A stretch of 64,000 nucleotides of DNA from Solirhodobacter olei (lineage in GTDB: Bacteria > Pseudomonadota > Alphaproteobacteria > Rhodobacterales > Rhodobacteraceae). Under the pieces are notes generated by a model that did not search any database, had not been told where the DNA came from, and saw only the letters and a program-made list of their open reading frames with translations. The translations under genes were made by a program, and so were the position numbers. Every line of letters begins with the position of its first letter. Position 1 is the first letter of the stretch. The stretch spans positions 1 through 64,000 of the forward strand of contig NZ_RRYH01000009.1 of assembly GCF_004010155.1 (NCBI RefSeq), written 5' to 3'. Shown one piece after another: positions 36,726 through 44,794 of this stretch.

Positions 36726-36753
36726 GATGCAGGAACCCTGATGCAGGAACCCT
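36726..36753. repeat. Perfect 14-bp tandem direct repeat
   Basis: GATGCAGGAACCCT occurs twice back to back (36726-36739 and 36740-36753), about 57 bp after the pqiC stop, between the Pqi operon end and the GntR operon promoter. Purpose unknown; a slippage duplication is the simplest reading. Confidence 0.6.
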
Positions 36754-36809
36754 CGCGCGGCGCGGCGGGCCTGAATTCGGTAAGGCGCCGGTTCCGCCGG
36801 CCCGGGGCC

Positions 36810-37367
36810 CTACTTCAGCTGGGCGATCTGCGCGGCAAGCTCCGTCAGCGCCTTGGCCTGCGCCCGGCTCACGCCGTCGGCATTCTCGGAAGCCAGCGGC
36901 ACGGCGATGTCGAAGCGCCGCGTCAGGTCGCGCCCGCCCGCCCCGGCGGGGGTGACGAAATACCGACCCGCGACATGCATCCGCCCGTCCGCCCCGGCGT
37001 AGAGCCGGGTGATGCGCACGTCGAGCCGCCGGTCCGGCCCCTGGCTCATCGGCCAGGGCTCGGCGATCGCCGTCGCCCCGCTCTGGTCCGAAATCTGCTC
37101 GGCCAGGATCCGGGTAATCGCGGCGGCGGGCGCATCCGCCCAAAGCTGGTTCGGATAGCTCTTCAGCGACCCGTCGGCAGCCTGCAGCGTGATCTCCGGC
37201 GCCTTGGCGTATTGCGGCAGCGACACGTCGCGCACCTCGACCCGCCCCAGCCTGTCGGGCAGATGCCGCGCCGCCGACGGCGGGTCCATCAGGTGCAGCG
37301 TCGGCTGGGTCCCGACGCAGGCCGACAGCATCAGGCAGGTGAGGGCGAGAACGGGCCGCAGCGCCAT
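36810..37367 (-). CDS. pqiC: PqiC-like outer membrane lipoprotein
   Basis: A 185-residue lipoprotein. The lipobox is LMLSACVG (lipidation at the Cys near residue 17). The ABC-transport auxiliary (PqiC/YmbA) domain is seen in PTLHLMDPPSAARHL, VEVRDVSLPQYAKAPEIT and RLDVRITRLYAG. In E. coli PqiC forms an outer-membrane ring contacting the PqiB needle for lipid trafficking. It is last in the pqiA-pqiA-pqiB-pqiC operon, 10 bp after pqiB. Confidence 0.88.
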   Translation of the reverse strand: MALRPVLALTCLMLSACVGTQPTLHLMDPPSAARHLPDRLGRVEVRDVSLPQYAKAPEITLQAADGSLKSYPNQLWADAPAAAITRILAEQISDQSGATAIAEPWPMSQGPDRRLDVRITRLYAGADGRMHVAGRYFVTPAGAGGRDLTRRFDIAVPLASENADGVSRAQAKALTELAAQIAQLK

Positions 37368-37377
37368 GGGATCTCTC

Positions 37378-39483
37378 CTAACGTCCGAGAATGAAGGCCT
37401 GGGGGTTGCGCTGGATCATCCGCGCCACCCCGGCGATGGATTCCGCCGCATCCCGCAGCTTGCGCAGCGTGTCGAGCGTATCCGCGTTGAAGGACGACCG
37501 CGGCCCGTAGGACGACAGCACCCCGTCCGCCTGCGCCACCACCGCGTCCAGCCGCTTGACCAGCGCCGGCAGCTGGTCGCTTGCCTGCTTGACCGCCTCG
37601 GCGGCCCGGTCGGCGGAGGAGAGCGTGCTGTTCAGGTTCTCCACCGCCCCGCCCTGGCGCAGCGCGTCCAGCATCCGGTTCAGCGATCCCAGCGCCTGGT
37701 TCAGCGACTGCGGCAGTTTCGCCATCTGGTCCGAGGCGGTCAGCCGGTTCAGCGACACCACCAGGTCGTTGGCGTTCGAGACCAGCGCGTCGAGCGGCAG
37801 CTTCGACGCCTTCTCGCCCAGCGCGGTATAGGTGTCCACCAGCTTCGGCACGCCCTTGGCGCTGTCGCTCACCGCCTGCGCCGCCTCGCTCGCCCGGTTC
37901 ATGGCAGAGACGATGCTGCCCACCGCATCGGCCTTCTTGAGGGCCGCGAAGAACTGGTCCGCCCCGGTCAGCGCCTTGTTCAGCGCCTCCGGCGCCGATT
38001 GCAGCGCGGGCGAGCCCACGACGCCGCGCATGTCGTCCAGCAGCCCGATCAGCGCGCCGGGCGCCTTTTGGGTATCGCTCTGGTTCACCAGCTTGTTGAC
38101 GCTGTCCAGAACCGAGATCGCGGAGTTCATCAGCTGCTCGATCGGCAGCGCCTTGATGCGCGCCAGCGCCCCCTCGGCGGAGGTGGAGATATCCGGGATC
38201 GAGGGCGCGACCGAGGGCAGCACCGGATAGGGCTTGGCCCCGGTGTCGAGCGCCGCCCTGGTCGCGTTCGGCACATCGACCAGCGCGATCTCAAGCGAGC
38301 CGCCCAGAAAGCCCATCGCCGTCACCCTGGCGCGCAGGCCACCGGCCACCTCGTTGCGCAGGAAGCTCATCAGCTCGGGCTGCCCCGCGCTCCCGCCCAG
38401 CCCCATCCGTTCGGGGCTGACGGTGAAATCCACCCGCTGCTTGACGATCCGCCGGCCGTTCGGCGCCCGCGCCATCTGCACGGCCAGGTCCGAAACCTCG
38501 CCCACCTTCAGCCCGCGGAAGGTCACGGCGTCGCCCGCCTTCAGCCCCTCCACCGCATGCTCCAGCACGATCGACAGGCTGACCCGCGGCGCCCCGGTGT
38601 CGAGGAACACGCTCTCGCGCGCCTTGGCCTCGTCGGAATAGAGCCGGAAGACATGGTGCGGCTTCACCTTCGTGCCGCCGCCGGCGAAGGATTCGAACTC
38701 CACCCCGCCCTGGATCAGCGCGGACAGGCTGCCGACATGCAGCTTCACCCCGCTCGCGCCCAGCGAGACCGAGAAGCCGGAGGTATCCCAGAACTTGCTG
38801 GCCGAGGTCAGCCACTTGTCATAGGGCGCCTTGACGAAGGCATCGACGAGAACGCCATGCCCCGACGGGTCGAGCCTGATGTTGCGCAGCTCCCCCACCT
38901 TGATGCCGCGCAGCAGGACCGGCGCCCCGTCGATCAGCGCGCCGCCGTCGGGGGCAGAGATCGTCACCCAGATGCCCGCGTTCGGCGTCACCGCCAGCGG
39001 CGCCTGCTCGACCCCGGTGAACCAGGTCGGCGCGGGCCCATTGGGGGGCTTGCCCCACTGCCCCTCGATGAAGACGCCGGACAGGACGGTGTTGAGCCCG
39101 GTGATGCCGCCGAAGCCGATCTGCGGCCGCACGATCCAGAACTGCGCGTCCTGGCCGATCCGGCGGGCCACCTGCTTGTCCACCCGCACGCTGACCAGAA
39201 CGCGGCTCAGGTCCGGGGTGAAGCCCACCTTCTCGACCTTGCCCACGGTCACGTCTCGGTATTTCAGCACGCTCTGCCCCGGCACGAGGCCGGCCGCGTT
39301 CTCGAAGGTGACATCGATCAGCACGCCGCGGTCGCTGTAGGCGCGCCAGGCCACGGCGAGCGAGACGATCAGCGCGATCACCGGCACGATCCAGACGATC
39401 GACAGGCTGCCGCGCAGACGCCCGCGCGCCGGGGTCACGTCCATTTCATGGGGCGTCTCGGGGGGGTCCGGATCCTCGCTCAT
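37378..39483 (-). CDS. pqiB: PqiB-like MCE-domain protein
   Basis: A 701-residue protein with an N-terminal membrane anchor (LSIVWIVPVIALIVSLAVAW) and three MCE domains at about 45-135, 160-240 and 295-375 (for example VTFENAAGLVPGQSVLKYRD, GAPVLLRGIKVGELRNIRLD, AVTFRGLKVGEVSDLAVQMA). The C-terminal 270 residues are helical and Ala/Leu-rich, longer than the needle tail of E. coli PqiB (546 residues in total). It forms a periplasmic hexameric tunnel for lipid transport between membranes. It overlaps the second PqiA gene as ATGA (39480-39483). Confidence 0.92.
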   Translation of the reverse strand: MSEDPDPPETPHEMDVTPARGRLRGSLSIVWIVPVIALIVSLAVAWRAYSDRGVLIDVTFENAAGLVPGQSVLKYRDVTVGKVEKVGFTPDLSRVLVSVRVDKQVARRIGQDAQFWIVRPQIGFGGITGLNTVLSGVFIEGQWGKPPNGPAPTWFTGVEQAPLAVTPNAGIWVTISAPDGGALIDGAPVLLRGIKVGELRNIRLDPSGHGVLVDAFVKAPYDKWLTSASKFWDTSGFSVSLGASGVKLHVGSLSALIQGGVEFESFAGGGTKVKPHHVFRLYSDEAKARESVFLDTGAPRVSLSIVLEHAVEGLKAGDAVTFRGLKVGEVSDLAVQMARAPNGRRIVKQRVDFTVSPERMGLGGSAGQPELMSFLRNEVAGGLRARVTAMGFLGGSLEIALVDVPNATRAALDTGAKPYPVLPSVAPSIPDISTSAEGALARIKALPIEQLMNSAISVLDSVNKLVNQSDTQKAPGALIGLLDDMRGVVGSPALQSAPEALNKALTGADQFFAALKKADAVGSIVSAMNRASEAAQAVSDSAKGVPKLVDTYTALGEKASKLPLDALVSNANDLVVSLNRLTASDQMAKLPQSLNQALGSLNRMLDALRQGGAVENLNSTLSSADRAAEAVKQASDQLPALVKRLDAVVAQADGVLSSYGPRSSFNADTLDTLRKLRDAAESIAGVARMIQRNPQAFILGR

Positions 39484-40136
39484 GCCGCCTCTGCCCCGCG
39501 CCCTGCATCCGCCCCGCCGCGATCCCAGATCAGCCGCGGATCGAAGCTCTGCGCCGCCAGCATGGTGAAGGCGACCGACAGCGCGAAGAACACCGCCGCC
39601 GGCCCGGGGTGGATCTGCGCCAGCTTGCCCAGCTGCACCAGCGACGACAAGATCGCCACCACGAAGACATCGATCATCGACCAGCGCCCGATGAAATCCA
39701 CCAGCCTCAGCAGCCGGTGCCGGCGGTGCAGCGAAACCGGCGCGCGCCGCCCCAGCGTCAGCGCAAGCTGCGCGATGGCGATGAACTTGCCCAAGGGCAC
39801 CACGACAGAGGCCACAAAGACGATCGCCGCCACCCCCCAGTCCTGCGCCCGGGCAAGCTCGAATATGCCGCCGAGGATGGTGTTCTGGCTCGCCCCCGTC
39901 GTCAGCGTCGAGGTGTCGAGCATCGGGTAGAGATTGGCCGGGACATAGAGGATCACCCCCGCGCTCAGCCAGGCCCAGACCCGCTGCAGGCAGATCCGCC
40001 GGTCGGCCTCCAGCCGGGTGCCGCAGCGCGCGCAGGCGTGCTGGCCCGCGGGCGCGACCTGGCCGCAGCCGCGGCAGCCCACCAGCCCGGCGCGGCGCGC
40101 CGTCAAAGCGGGGATGTCGGGTCGAGCGCGTCCCAT
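39480..40136 (-). CDS. PqiA-like single-domain membrane protein (second)
   Basis: A 218-residue protein with one PqiA domain. A zinc-ribbon (CRGCGQ and CARCGTRL) at the N-terminus is followed by four membrane segments, with ANLYPMLDTSTLTTGASQNT and SMIDVFVVAILSSLVQLGKL as family motifs. E. coli PqiA holds two such domains in one chain; here they are separate genes. The ATG at 40136 lies inside the end of the upstream PqiA gene (34-bp overlap). It should deliver lipid to the PqiB tunnel. Confidence 0.88.
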   Translation of the reverse strand: MGRARPDIPALTARRAGLVGCRGCGQVAPAGQHACARCGTRLEADRRICLQRVWAWLSAGVILYVPANLYPMLDTSTLTTGASQNTILGGIFELARAQDWGVAAIVFVASVVVPLGKFIAIAQLALTLGRRAPVSLHRRHRLLRLVDFIGRWSMIDVFVVAILSSLVQLGKLAQIHPGPAAVFFALSVAFTMLAAQSFDPRLIWDRGGADAGRGAEAA

Positions 40137-40804
40137 ATCGTCCAATCGTTGGTCAGGCTGTCCATGGCGGCGGCGGCCACCACCAGCAGCGCGAAGGCCC
40201 AGAAGGCGGGGCCGAGGCCCACGCTGGCAAGCCCGCCGATCTTCACGATGGCGACAACGGTGCCGATCAGGAACACCTCCGCCATCGCCCAGGGCCTGAT
40301 CCGCCCCGCCAGCCGGAAGGCCCGCCGCGCCTGGGCGAATGGCGCCCGCCCCGCCGCCAGCGGCCCCAGCGCGAAGATCAGCGCCAGCACCCGCGCCACC
40401 GGCAGAAGCACGATCAGCAGCATCACCGCCACCGAAAGCGGCGCGAGAAAGCCCTCGGAATAGGCAAGCGCCGTCCCGAAGATCGAGCTTTCATGGCTGA
40501 CCCCGCCGGTCGCGACCGACAGGAACGGAAAGAACATCGCGCCCCCCATCAGGATCGCCACGGTCAAGGACAGCGCCACGATCTTCGCCGCCGCCTCCGG
40601 CCGGGGCGAGAAGAGAAGATGCCCGCAGCGGCTGCAGCGCGCGCGTTCCCCCGGCCCGATCTCGCGCCGGGCAAGCAGCAGGTCGCATTCCGGGCAGGCC
40701 AGCATGCGGCCGGGCGAAGGCGCGGCACGCGGCGCGCAGCTCTCGGTCATCGGCGGGGTCTGTCGCAAGGGGTCCAGCTCTGTCCGATGGGGGGGCTCGG
40801 TCAT
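40103..40804 (-). CDS. PqiA-like single-domain membrane protein (first)
   Basis: A 233-residue protein with one PqiA domain. The zinc ribbon is CPECDLLL and CSRCGHLLF; four membrane helices follow, with MFFPFLSVATGGVSHESSI and WAMAEVFLIGTVVAIVKIGG. It is first in the Pqi operon and overlaps the second PqiA gene by 34 bp. Alternative start at 40750 (second Met) would remove 18 residues; neither has a strong ribosome binding site. The PbH1 gene ends 60 bp upstream on the same strand, so the Pqi operon may receive readthrough from the EPS arm. Confidence 0.88.
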   Translation of the reverse strand: MTEPPHRTELDPLRQTPPMTESCAPRAAPSPGRMLACPECDLLLARREIGPGERARCSRCGHLLFSPRPEAAAKIVALSLTVAILMGGAMFFPFLSVATGGVSHESSIFGTALAYSEGFLAPLSVAVMLLIVLLPVARVLALIFALGPLAAGRAPFAQARRAFRLAGRIRPWAMAEVFLIGTVVAIVKIGGLASVGLGPAFWAFALLVVAAAAMDSLTNDWTIWDALDPTSPL

Positions 40805-40864
40805 TCAACGCCAATGCCACGGCCAGCGCAAGGCCCGCCGGCGGAGGTCCGCCCCGGCGCGCGC

Positions 40865-41947
40865 TCACTGGCCCGCGCAGAGGATCACCGGCCCGCAATG
40901 CAGACCCGGGGCAAGGTGGATGCGGGTCTCCGCCCACATCCGGCCGGCCAGATAGGCCCAGCTGGCCGAGCTGCGCACGTCGTTCGGGGTGATCACCGTC
41001 TCGGTCATCCCGCCGCCCCGGCCGAAATCGGAGTAATGGATCTGCCCGACCCCGACCAATGTGTTGTCCTGCACCACGATCCCGCGCGACGGCAGGGGAA
41101 AGCGGGCGTATTCATTGGCCATCACCACCCCCGGCGCGGGCTTGCCGAAGCGGTAGAAATCGCTGTTGCCGGTGGAGAAGATCACGTTGTGCCGCACCAC
41201 CGAATAAGGGGCGTTGTCGACATAGATCTGCACGCTGAAATTGTCCCACACCACGTTGCGCCGCACCTGGACGCCGCTCACCGACAACAGCCCGATCCCC
41301 TCGCAATAGTTCCGCTCCACCACGTTGCGCTCCACCACCGTGCCGTCCGACATGGCGATCCCGATGGCGAAGGGCCAGCCGCTGTCCCAGGTCCGCGCCG
41401 CGTTCTCCAGGCAGTTGAGGTAGACGACGTTCCCCGTCACCAGGTTGCGCGCCGAGCGCCCGGTGGTGCCCGCCCCCACCCAGATCGCGTTCCGCCGGCT
41501 CCCGGTGACGGTGTTGTAGGAGATCGTCACCCCCTGCCCCTCCCAGACGCTGATGCCGGACCGGGTGGCATCGCGCAGCGCGAAGCCGGTGAAGGTCACG
41601 TAGCTCCCCGCGATGGTGACAAGGTCGCTGTTCCAGGGCGTGCCGCGCCCCTCGAAGGCGACGGTTCCGACCCGCTCGGGCCGGATCACGATCCGCGCGC
41701 CCGGCCGGCCGGAGCGGCGGAAGACCTGCACGCCGCGGTAGATCCCGGGATGGACCAGCACCGTGTCGCCGGGCCGCGCCAGCCGCCCCGCGGCGTCGAG
41801 GCCCGCCACCGGATGCGCGGCGCTGCCGTCGGCACTGTCCTGCCCGTCGAGGGCGACATGGATCGTCCGCGCGCCCGCGGCGGCTCCGAACGCCAGCATC
41901 AGGCCGAGGGCCAGGGCGGTCAGGACAGTCGGTCGAAGCCAGGCCAT
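40865..41947 (-). CDS. Secreted right-handed beta-helix protein
   Basis: A 360-residue protein with a signal peptide (LTALALGLMLAFGAAAGA) and a parallel beta-helix. Repeats are seen as VTISYNTVTGSRRNAIWVG, ARNLVTGNVVYLNCLENAAR, VVERNVVERNYCEGIGLLSV and VRRNVVWDNFSVQIYVDNAP. Such folds are found in pectate lyase-like, alginate lyase/epimerase and AlgG-type proteins. A polysaccharide lyase, epimerase or guide function in the periplasm is inferred from its place at the end of the left EPS arm, 43 bp after a glycosyltransferase. No catalytic residues can be assigned with confidence. Confidence 0.88.
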   Translation of the reverse strand: MAWLRPTVLTALALGLMLAFGAAAGARTIHVALDGQDSADGSAAHPVAGLDAAGRLARPGDTVLVHPGIYRGVQVFRRSGRPGARIVIRPERVGTVAFEGRGTPWNSDLVTIAGSYVTFTGFALRDATRSGISVWEGQGVTISYNTVTGSRRNAIWVGAGTTGRSARNLVTGNVVYLNCLENAARTWDSGWPFAIGIAMSDGTVVERNVVERNYCEGIGLLSVSGVQVRRNVVWDNFSVQIYVDNAPYSVVRHNVIFSTGNSDFYRFGKPAPGVVMANEYARFPLPSRGIVVQDNTLVGVGQIHYSDFGRGGGMTETVITPNDVRSSASWAYLAGRMWAETRIHLAPGLHCGPVILCAGQ

Positions 41948-41990
41948 CGGGCACCTCTCGCGGATCGGTCCGGAAGGTCGTTCATGCAGA

Positions 41991-43367
41991 CTACACGATC
42001 ACATTGGTCAGCGCATGACCGCGCGTCGCGCGTGGGCGTGGAACCGCCCGGCTCCGCGCGTCCGAAAGGCAAAGCGCAACGTTCCGCCGCCAGCGCTCGC
42101 GCAGCACCACCGGGTCATGCCGCGCGATCGCCCAGTCCCGCGCCGCCCGCGCGATCGCCTCCGCATCGACTGTCCCGCCGCGCAGCCCGGCGACATGCGC
42201 CGCCAGATCCACCCCGCTGTCCCAGGCCAGCACGTTCCGCCCCGGCGCCATCGCCATCCCGTCGAGCGCGGAGACATGGGCCAGGACCACCGTGCCGTTC
42301 AGCGCGGCCGTAATGATCTTGGTCTTGATGCCGCCGGGCGTGACCTCCGGCACCAGCATCCAGCGATAGCGCTGCAATTCCGCGTCGAGCGCCTCGACAT
42401 AGCCGCGGAAGCGAAACGCCGGCGACAGGGCCGCGCGGTGCCGCTCCTCCGCCACGCCCACCACGCTCACCGCGAGATCCGCGATCCCGCCCGCCGCCAG
42501 CGCCGGCATCACCTCGCGATCGAAGCGCCTCAGCGCGACGAGGTTCGGCCCGTAGTCGAGCCCGCCAAGGAACACCGCCTCCTCCGGCCGCGCGCCGAGC
42601 TCCGGCAGCTCCGCCGGCCCCTCGATGGCCATCGGCGTGTCGGCCACCACCCGCTCCGCCCGGCGGGCGAGCCGCGCGGCCTCCGCCTCGCTGACCAGGC
42701 TGACGAGGTCGGCCGCACGCGCCACCTCCGCCTCGCGCCGGGCGAGGATCCCCGCCTCCAGCCGCATCATCAGCGGCTGCACCCGGCCGAGCAGCGGCAT
42801 CACCCGCCGCATCAGCGGCGCCTGGTGATAGCCGAAGAGGTTGTCCTCGCGCCGCGCGGCCTCCGCCAGGTGGGCGTAGCGGGCAGAGAGCAGGTCGTCG
42901 AGATCGGCGATCCAGGGCAGCCCGCTCCTCTCGCCATAGCCGGCGGTGCGGATCATGTCGGTCAGCACCAGGTCGTAATCGTTGCCCGCGATCAGCTCCG
43001 CGATCATCCGGTGCGCGCGGCGGCTGTCATAGAGCGCCTCGTTGATCGAGCGGTCGCCGAAGGCCAGCGCCAGCGCCGCGTTCAGCGCCAGCTCCCGGCT
43101 GCGCGGCAGCGGAAGGCGCAGGAAGGTCGCGGCACCCCCCACCGGCTCCGGCCCGGAAGAGCTGCCGAAATGGCAGACGGTCACATGGTGGCCAAGCCCG
43201 GTCAGGCTGCCGAGGATCGTCCGCAGCACCATCTTGCGCCCCGACATCCGCCCGCGCGGATCCCGGGTGCAGACCATCAGGATGCGCAGCGCGCGCTCCG
43301 GCGCGAGCGCGGCGTTGGCGGCGGCAAGCGACGCGGCGGCGGTCGGGGGCGGGGCGTGCTGCGTCAT
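41991..43367 (-). CDS. Glycosyltransferase family 4-like protein
   Basis: A 458-residue GT-B protein. The N-terminal acceptor domain has RILMVCTRDPRGRMSGRKMV and GHHVTVCHFGSSSGPEPVGG. The C-terminal donor domain has AVFLGGLDYGPNLVALRRFD and EVTPGGIKTKIITAALNGTV, a variant of the usual donor-binding motif. It adds a sugar to the lipid-linked repeat unit at the cytoplasmic face (inference). It overlaps the upstream GT gene as ATGA (43364-43367). Linkage and sugar unknown. Confidence 0.85.
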   Translation of the reverse strand: MTQHAPPPTAAASLAAANAALAPERALRILMVCTRDPRGRMSGRKMVLRTILGSLTGLGHHVTVCHFGSSSGPEPVGGAATFLRLPLPRSRELALNAALALAFGDRSINEALYDSRRAHRMIAELIAGNDYDLVLTDMIRTAGYGERSGLPWIADLDDLLSARYAHLAEAARREDNLFGYHQAPLMRRVMPLLGRVQPLMMRLEAGILARREAEVARAADLVSLVSEAEAARLARRAERVVADTPMAIEGPAELPELGARPEEAVFLGGLDYGPNLVALRRFDREVMPALAAGGIADLAVSVVGVAEERHRAALSPAFRFRGYVEALDAELQRYRWMLVPEVTPGGIKTKIITAALNGTVVLAHVSALDGMAMAPGRNVLAWDSGVDLAAHVAGLRGGTVDAEAIARAARDWAIARHDPVVLRERWRRNVALCLSDARSRAVPRPRATRGHALTNVIV

Positions 43368-44794
43368 CGAACCTGCCGCGCCTCCCCGCCTGAATTGCGG
43401 CCTGAAGCGCCGCCTGTCTGGCCGCCCGTCGCGCCGCCCGTCTCTGTGCCGCCACCCGGCCGGCTGGTGTCGCGGATCAGCGCGAAAAGCCGTGCGGCGC
43501 TGGCCTTCTGGTCGAACTCCCGCTCCACCAGCGCGCGCCCGGCGCGGGCCCGGTCCGCCGCCGCCTCCGGATCGTCATGCACCTGCCGGATCGCCCGGGC
43601 GAGGCCCACGCCGTCCTCGCGCTCGAACAGAAGCCCGGTCTCGCCGTCGCGCACGATCTCGGGGATCCCAGTCAGCCGCGTCGCCACCACGGGCAGCAGG
43701 GCCGCGAACGCCTCCACGATCACCGTCGGCAAGCCCTCGGTCTGGCGGCGCGGCCCGATCCGGCTCGGCACCACCAGCAGCGCGGCCTCGGCCATCGCCT
43801 GGCGCACCTCTTCGTTCCTCTGCCGGCCATGGAAATGGCAGCGCGGGCCAAGGCCGAGGCTCTCTGCCATCCGCTCCAGCCGCGGCCGTTCCGGCCCGTC
43901 GCCGAGGATGTCCAGCCGCCAGTCCGGCAGCTGCAGCCGCGCCAGCGCCTGCAGCAGCAGGTCCACCCCCTTGCGGTATTCGAGCGAGCCGACATAGAGC
44001 AGCCGGAACGTCCCGCGGTCCCGCGCCCGCGGCAACCGCATCGGCGGCGGGCCCAGCTCGGCTCCGACATGGATCACCACCGGCGGGCGCCCCGCCAGTG
44101 CCGGGACATGGTCGAGGATGAAGGCGCGGTTATAGTCGCTGATGGTGCGCACGAATGCCGCCTCCGGCAGCTTCTCGGCCAAAAGCGCCTGGGTCTCGTA
44201 GAGGTCATGGGCATGGCTCGACAGGCTGAACGGGATCCCCGTCATCCGCGCCGCGATCCAGGCCGCCGTCGCCGGATGGCCGGCATAGGCGGCGTGGATA
44301 TGATCGCAGCCCCAGGCCTCCAGCGCGCGCGCGATGCGCAGGCTCTTCGGCAGGATGAACAGCGATTTCAGCAACATCACCGGATCCCGCCGGCAGCCCC
44401 GCAGGATGTCGCGAAGGATCGCGCGGATCACGCCGGGCTTGCGGCGCAGCGCCGCGAGACAGGCCCCCAGCACCCCGGCCGAGGCGAAATAGGGATAGTC
44501 CACCGCCCAGTCGAGCGTCGGCCGGGCGAAATCGTGAACCGTGCCCCGCCGGTTGAAATGCGTCAGATGGAAGATCCGCACCTCGCAGCCCAGCCGGTGC
44601 ATCTCCATCACGTCGCGCATGATGAAGGTCTCGGTCGTCTTCGGGAACTCGGTGACGATGAAGGCCAGCTTCAGCCGCGCCTCCCCGGCCCGGTCCGGCA
44701 CGGCGGCGGTGCCCGGGAAGGGCACCACGCGGGGGCTCTCCTCCGCCGCGACCGGCGGAGGCGGGATCGGACCGGCGGAGGGAACCGGGCTCAT
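43364..44794 (-). CDS. Glycosyltransferase family 4 protein
   Basis: A 476-residue GT4 enzyme. The N-terminal domain begins at about residue 42 (LKLAFIVTEFPKTTETFIMR), and the acceptor-domain motif HIHAAYAGHPATAAWIAARM is seen. The donor domain has LLYVGSLEYRKGVDLLLQAL and the E-x7-E-type motif EGLPTVIVEAFAALLPVVAT. The last 30 residues are Gly/Thr/Gln-rich and likely disordered. ATG 44794 overlaps the Wzy-Wzz stop as ATGA (44791-44794). It builds the EPS repeat unit; specificity unknown. Confidence 0.92.
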   Translation of the reverse strand: MSPVPSAGPIPPPPVAAEESPRVVPFPGTAAVPDRAGEARLKLAFIVTEFPKTTETFIMRDVMEMHRLGCEVRIFHLTHFNRRGTVHDFARPTLDWAVDYPYFASAGVLGACLAALRRKPGVIRAILRDILRGCRRDPVMLLKSLFILPKSLRIARALEAWGCDHIHAAYAGHPATAAWIAARMTGIPFSLSSHAHDLYETQALLAEKLPEAAFVRTISDYNRAFILDHVPALAGRPPVVIHVGAELGPPPMRLPRARDRGTFRLLYVGSLEYRKGVDLLLQALARLQLPDWRLDILGDGPERPRLERMAESLGLGPRCHFHGRQRNEEVRQAMAEAALLVVPSRIGPRRQTEGLPTVIVEAFAALLPVVATRLTGIPEIVRDGETGLLFEREDGVGLARAIRQVHDDPEAAADRARAGRALVEREFDQKASAARLFALIRDTSRPGGGTETGGATGGQTGGASGRNSGGEARQVR

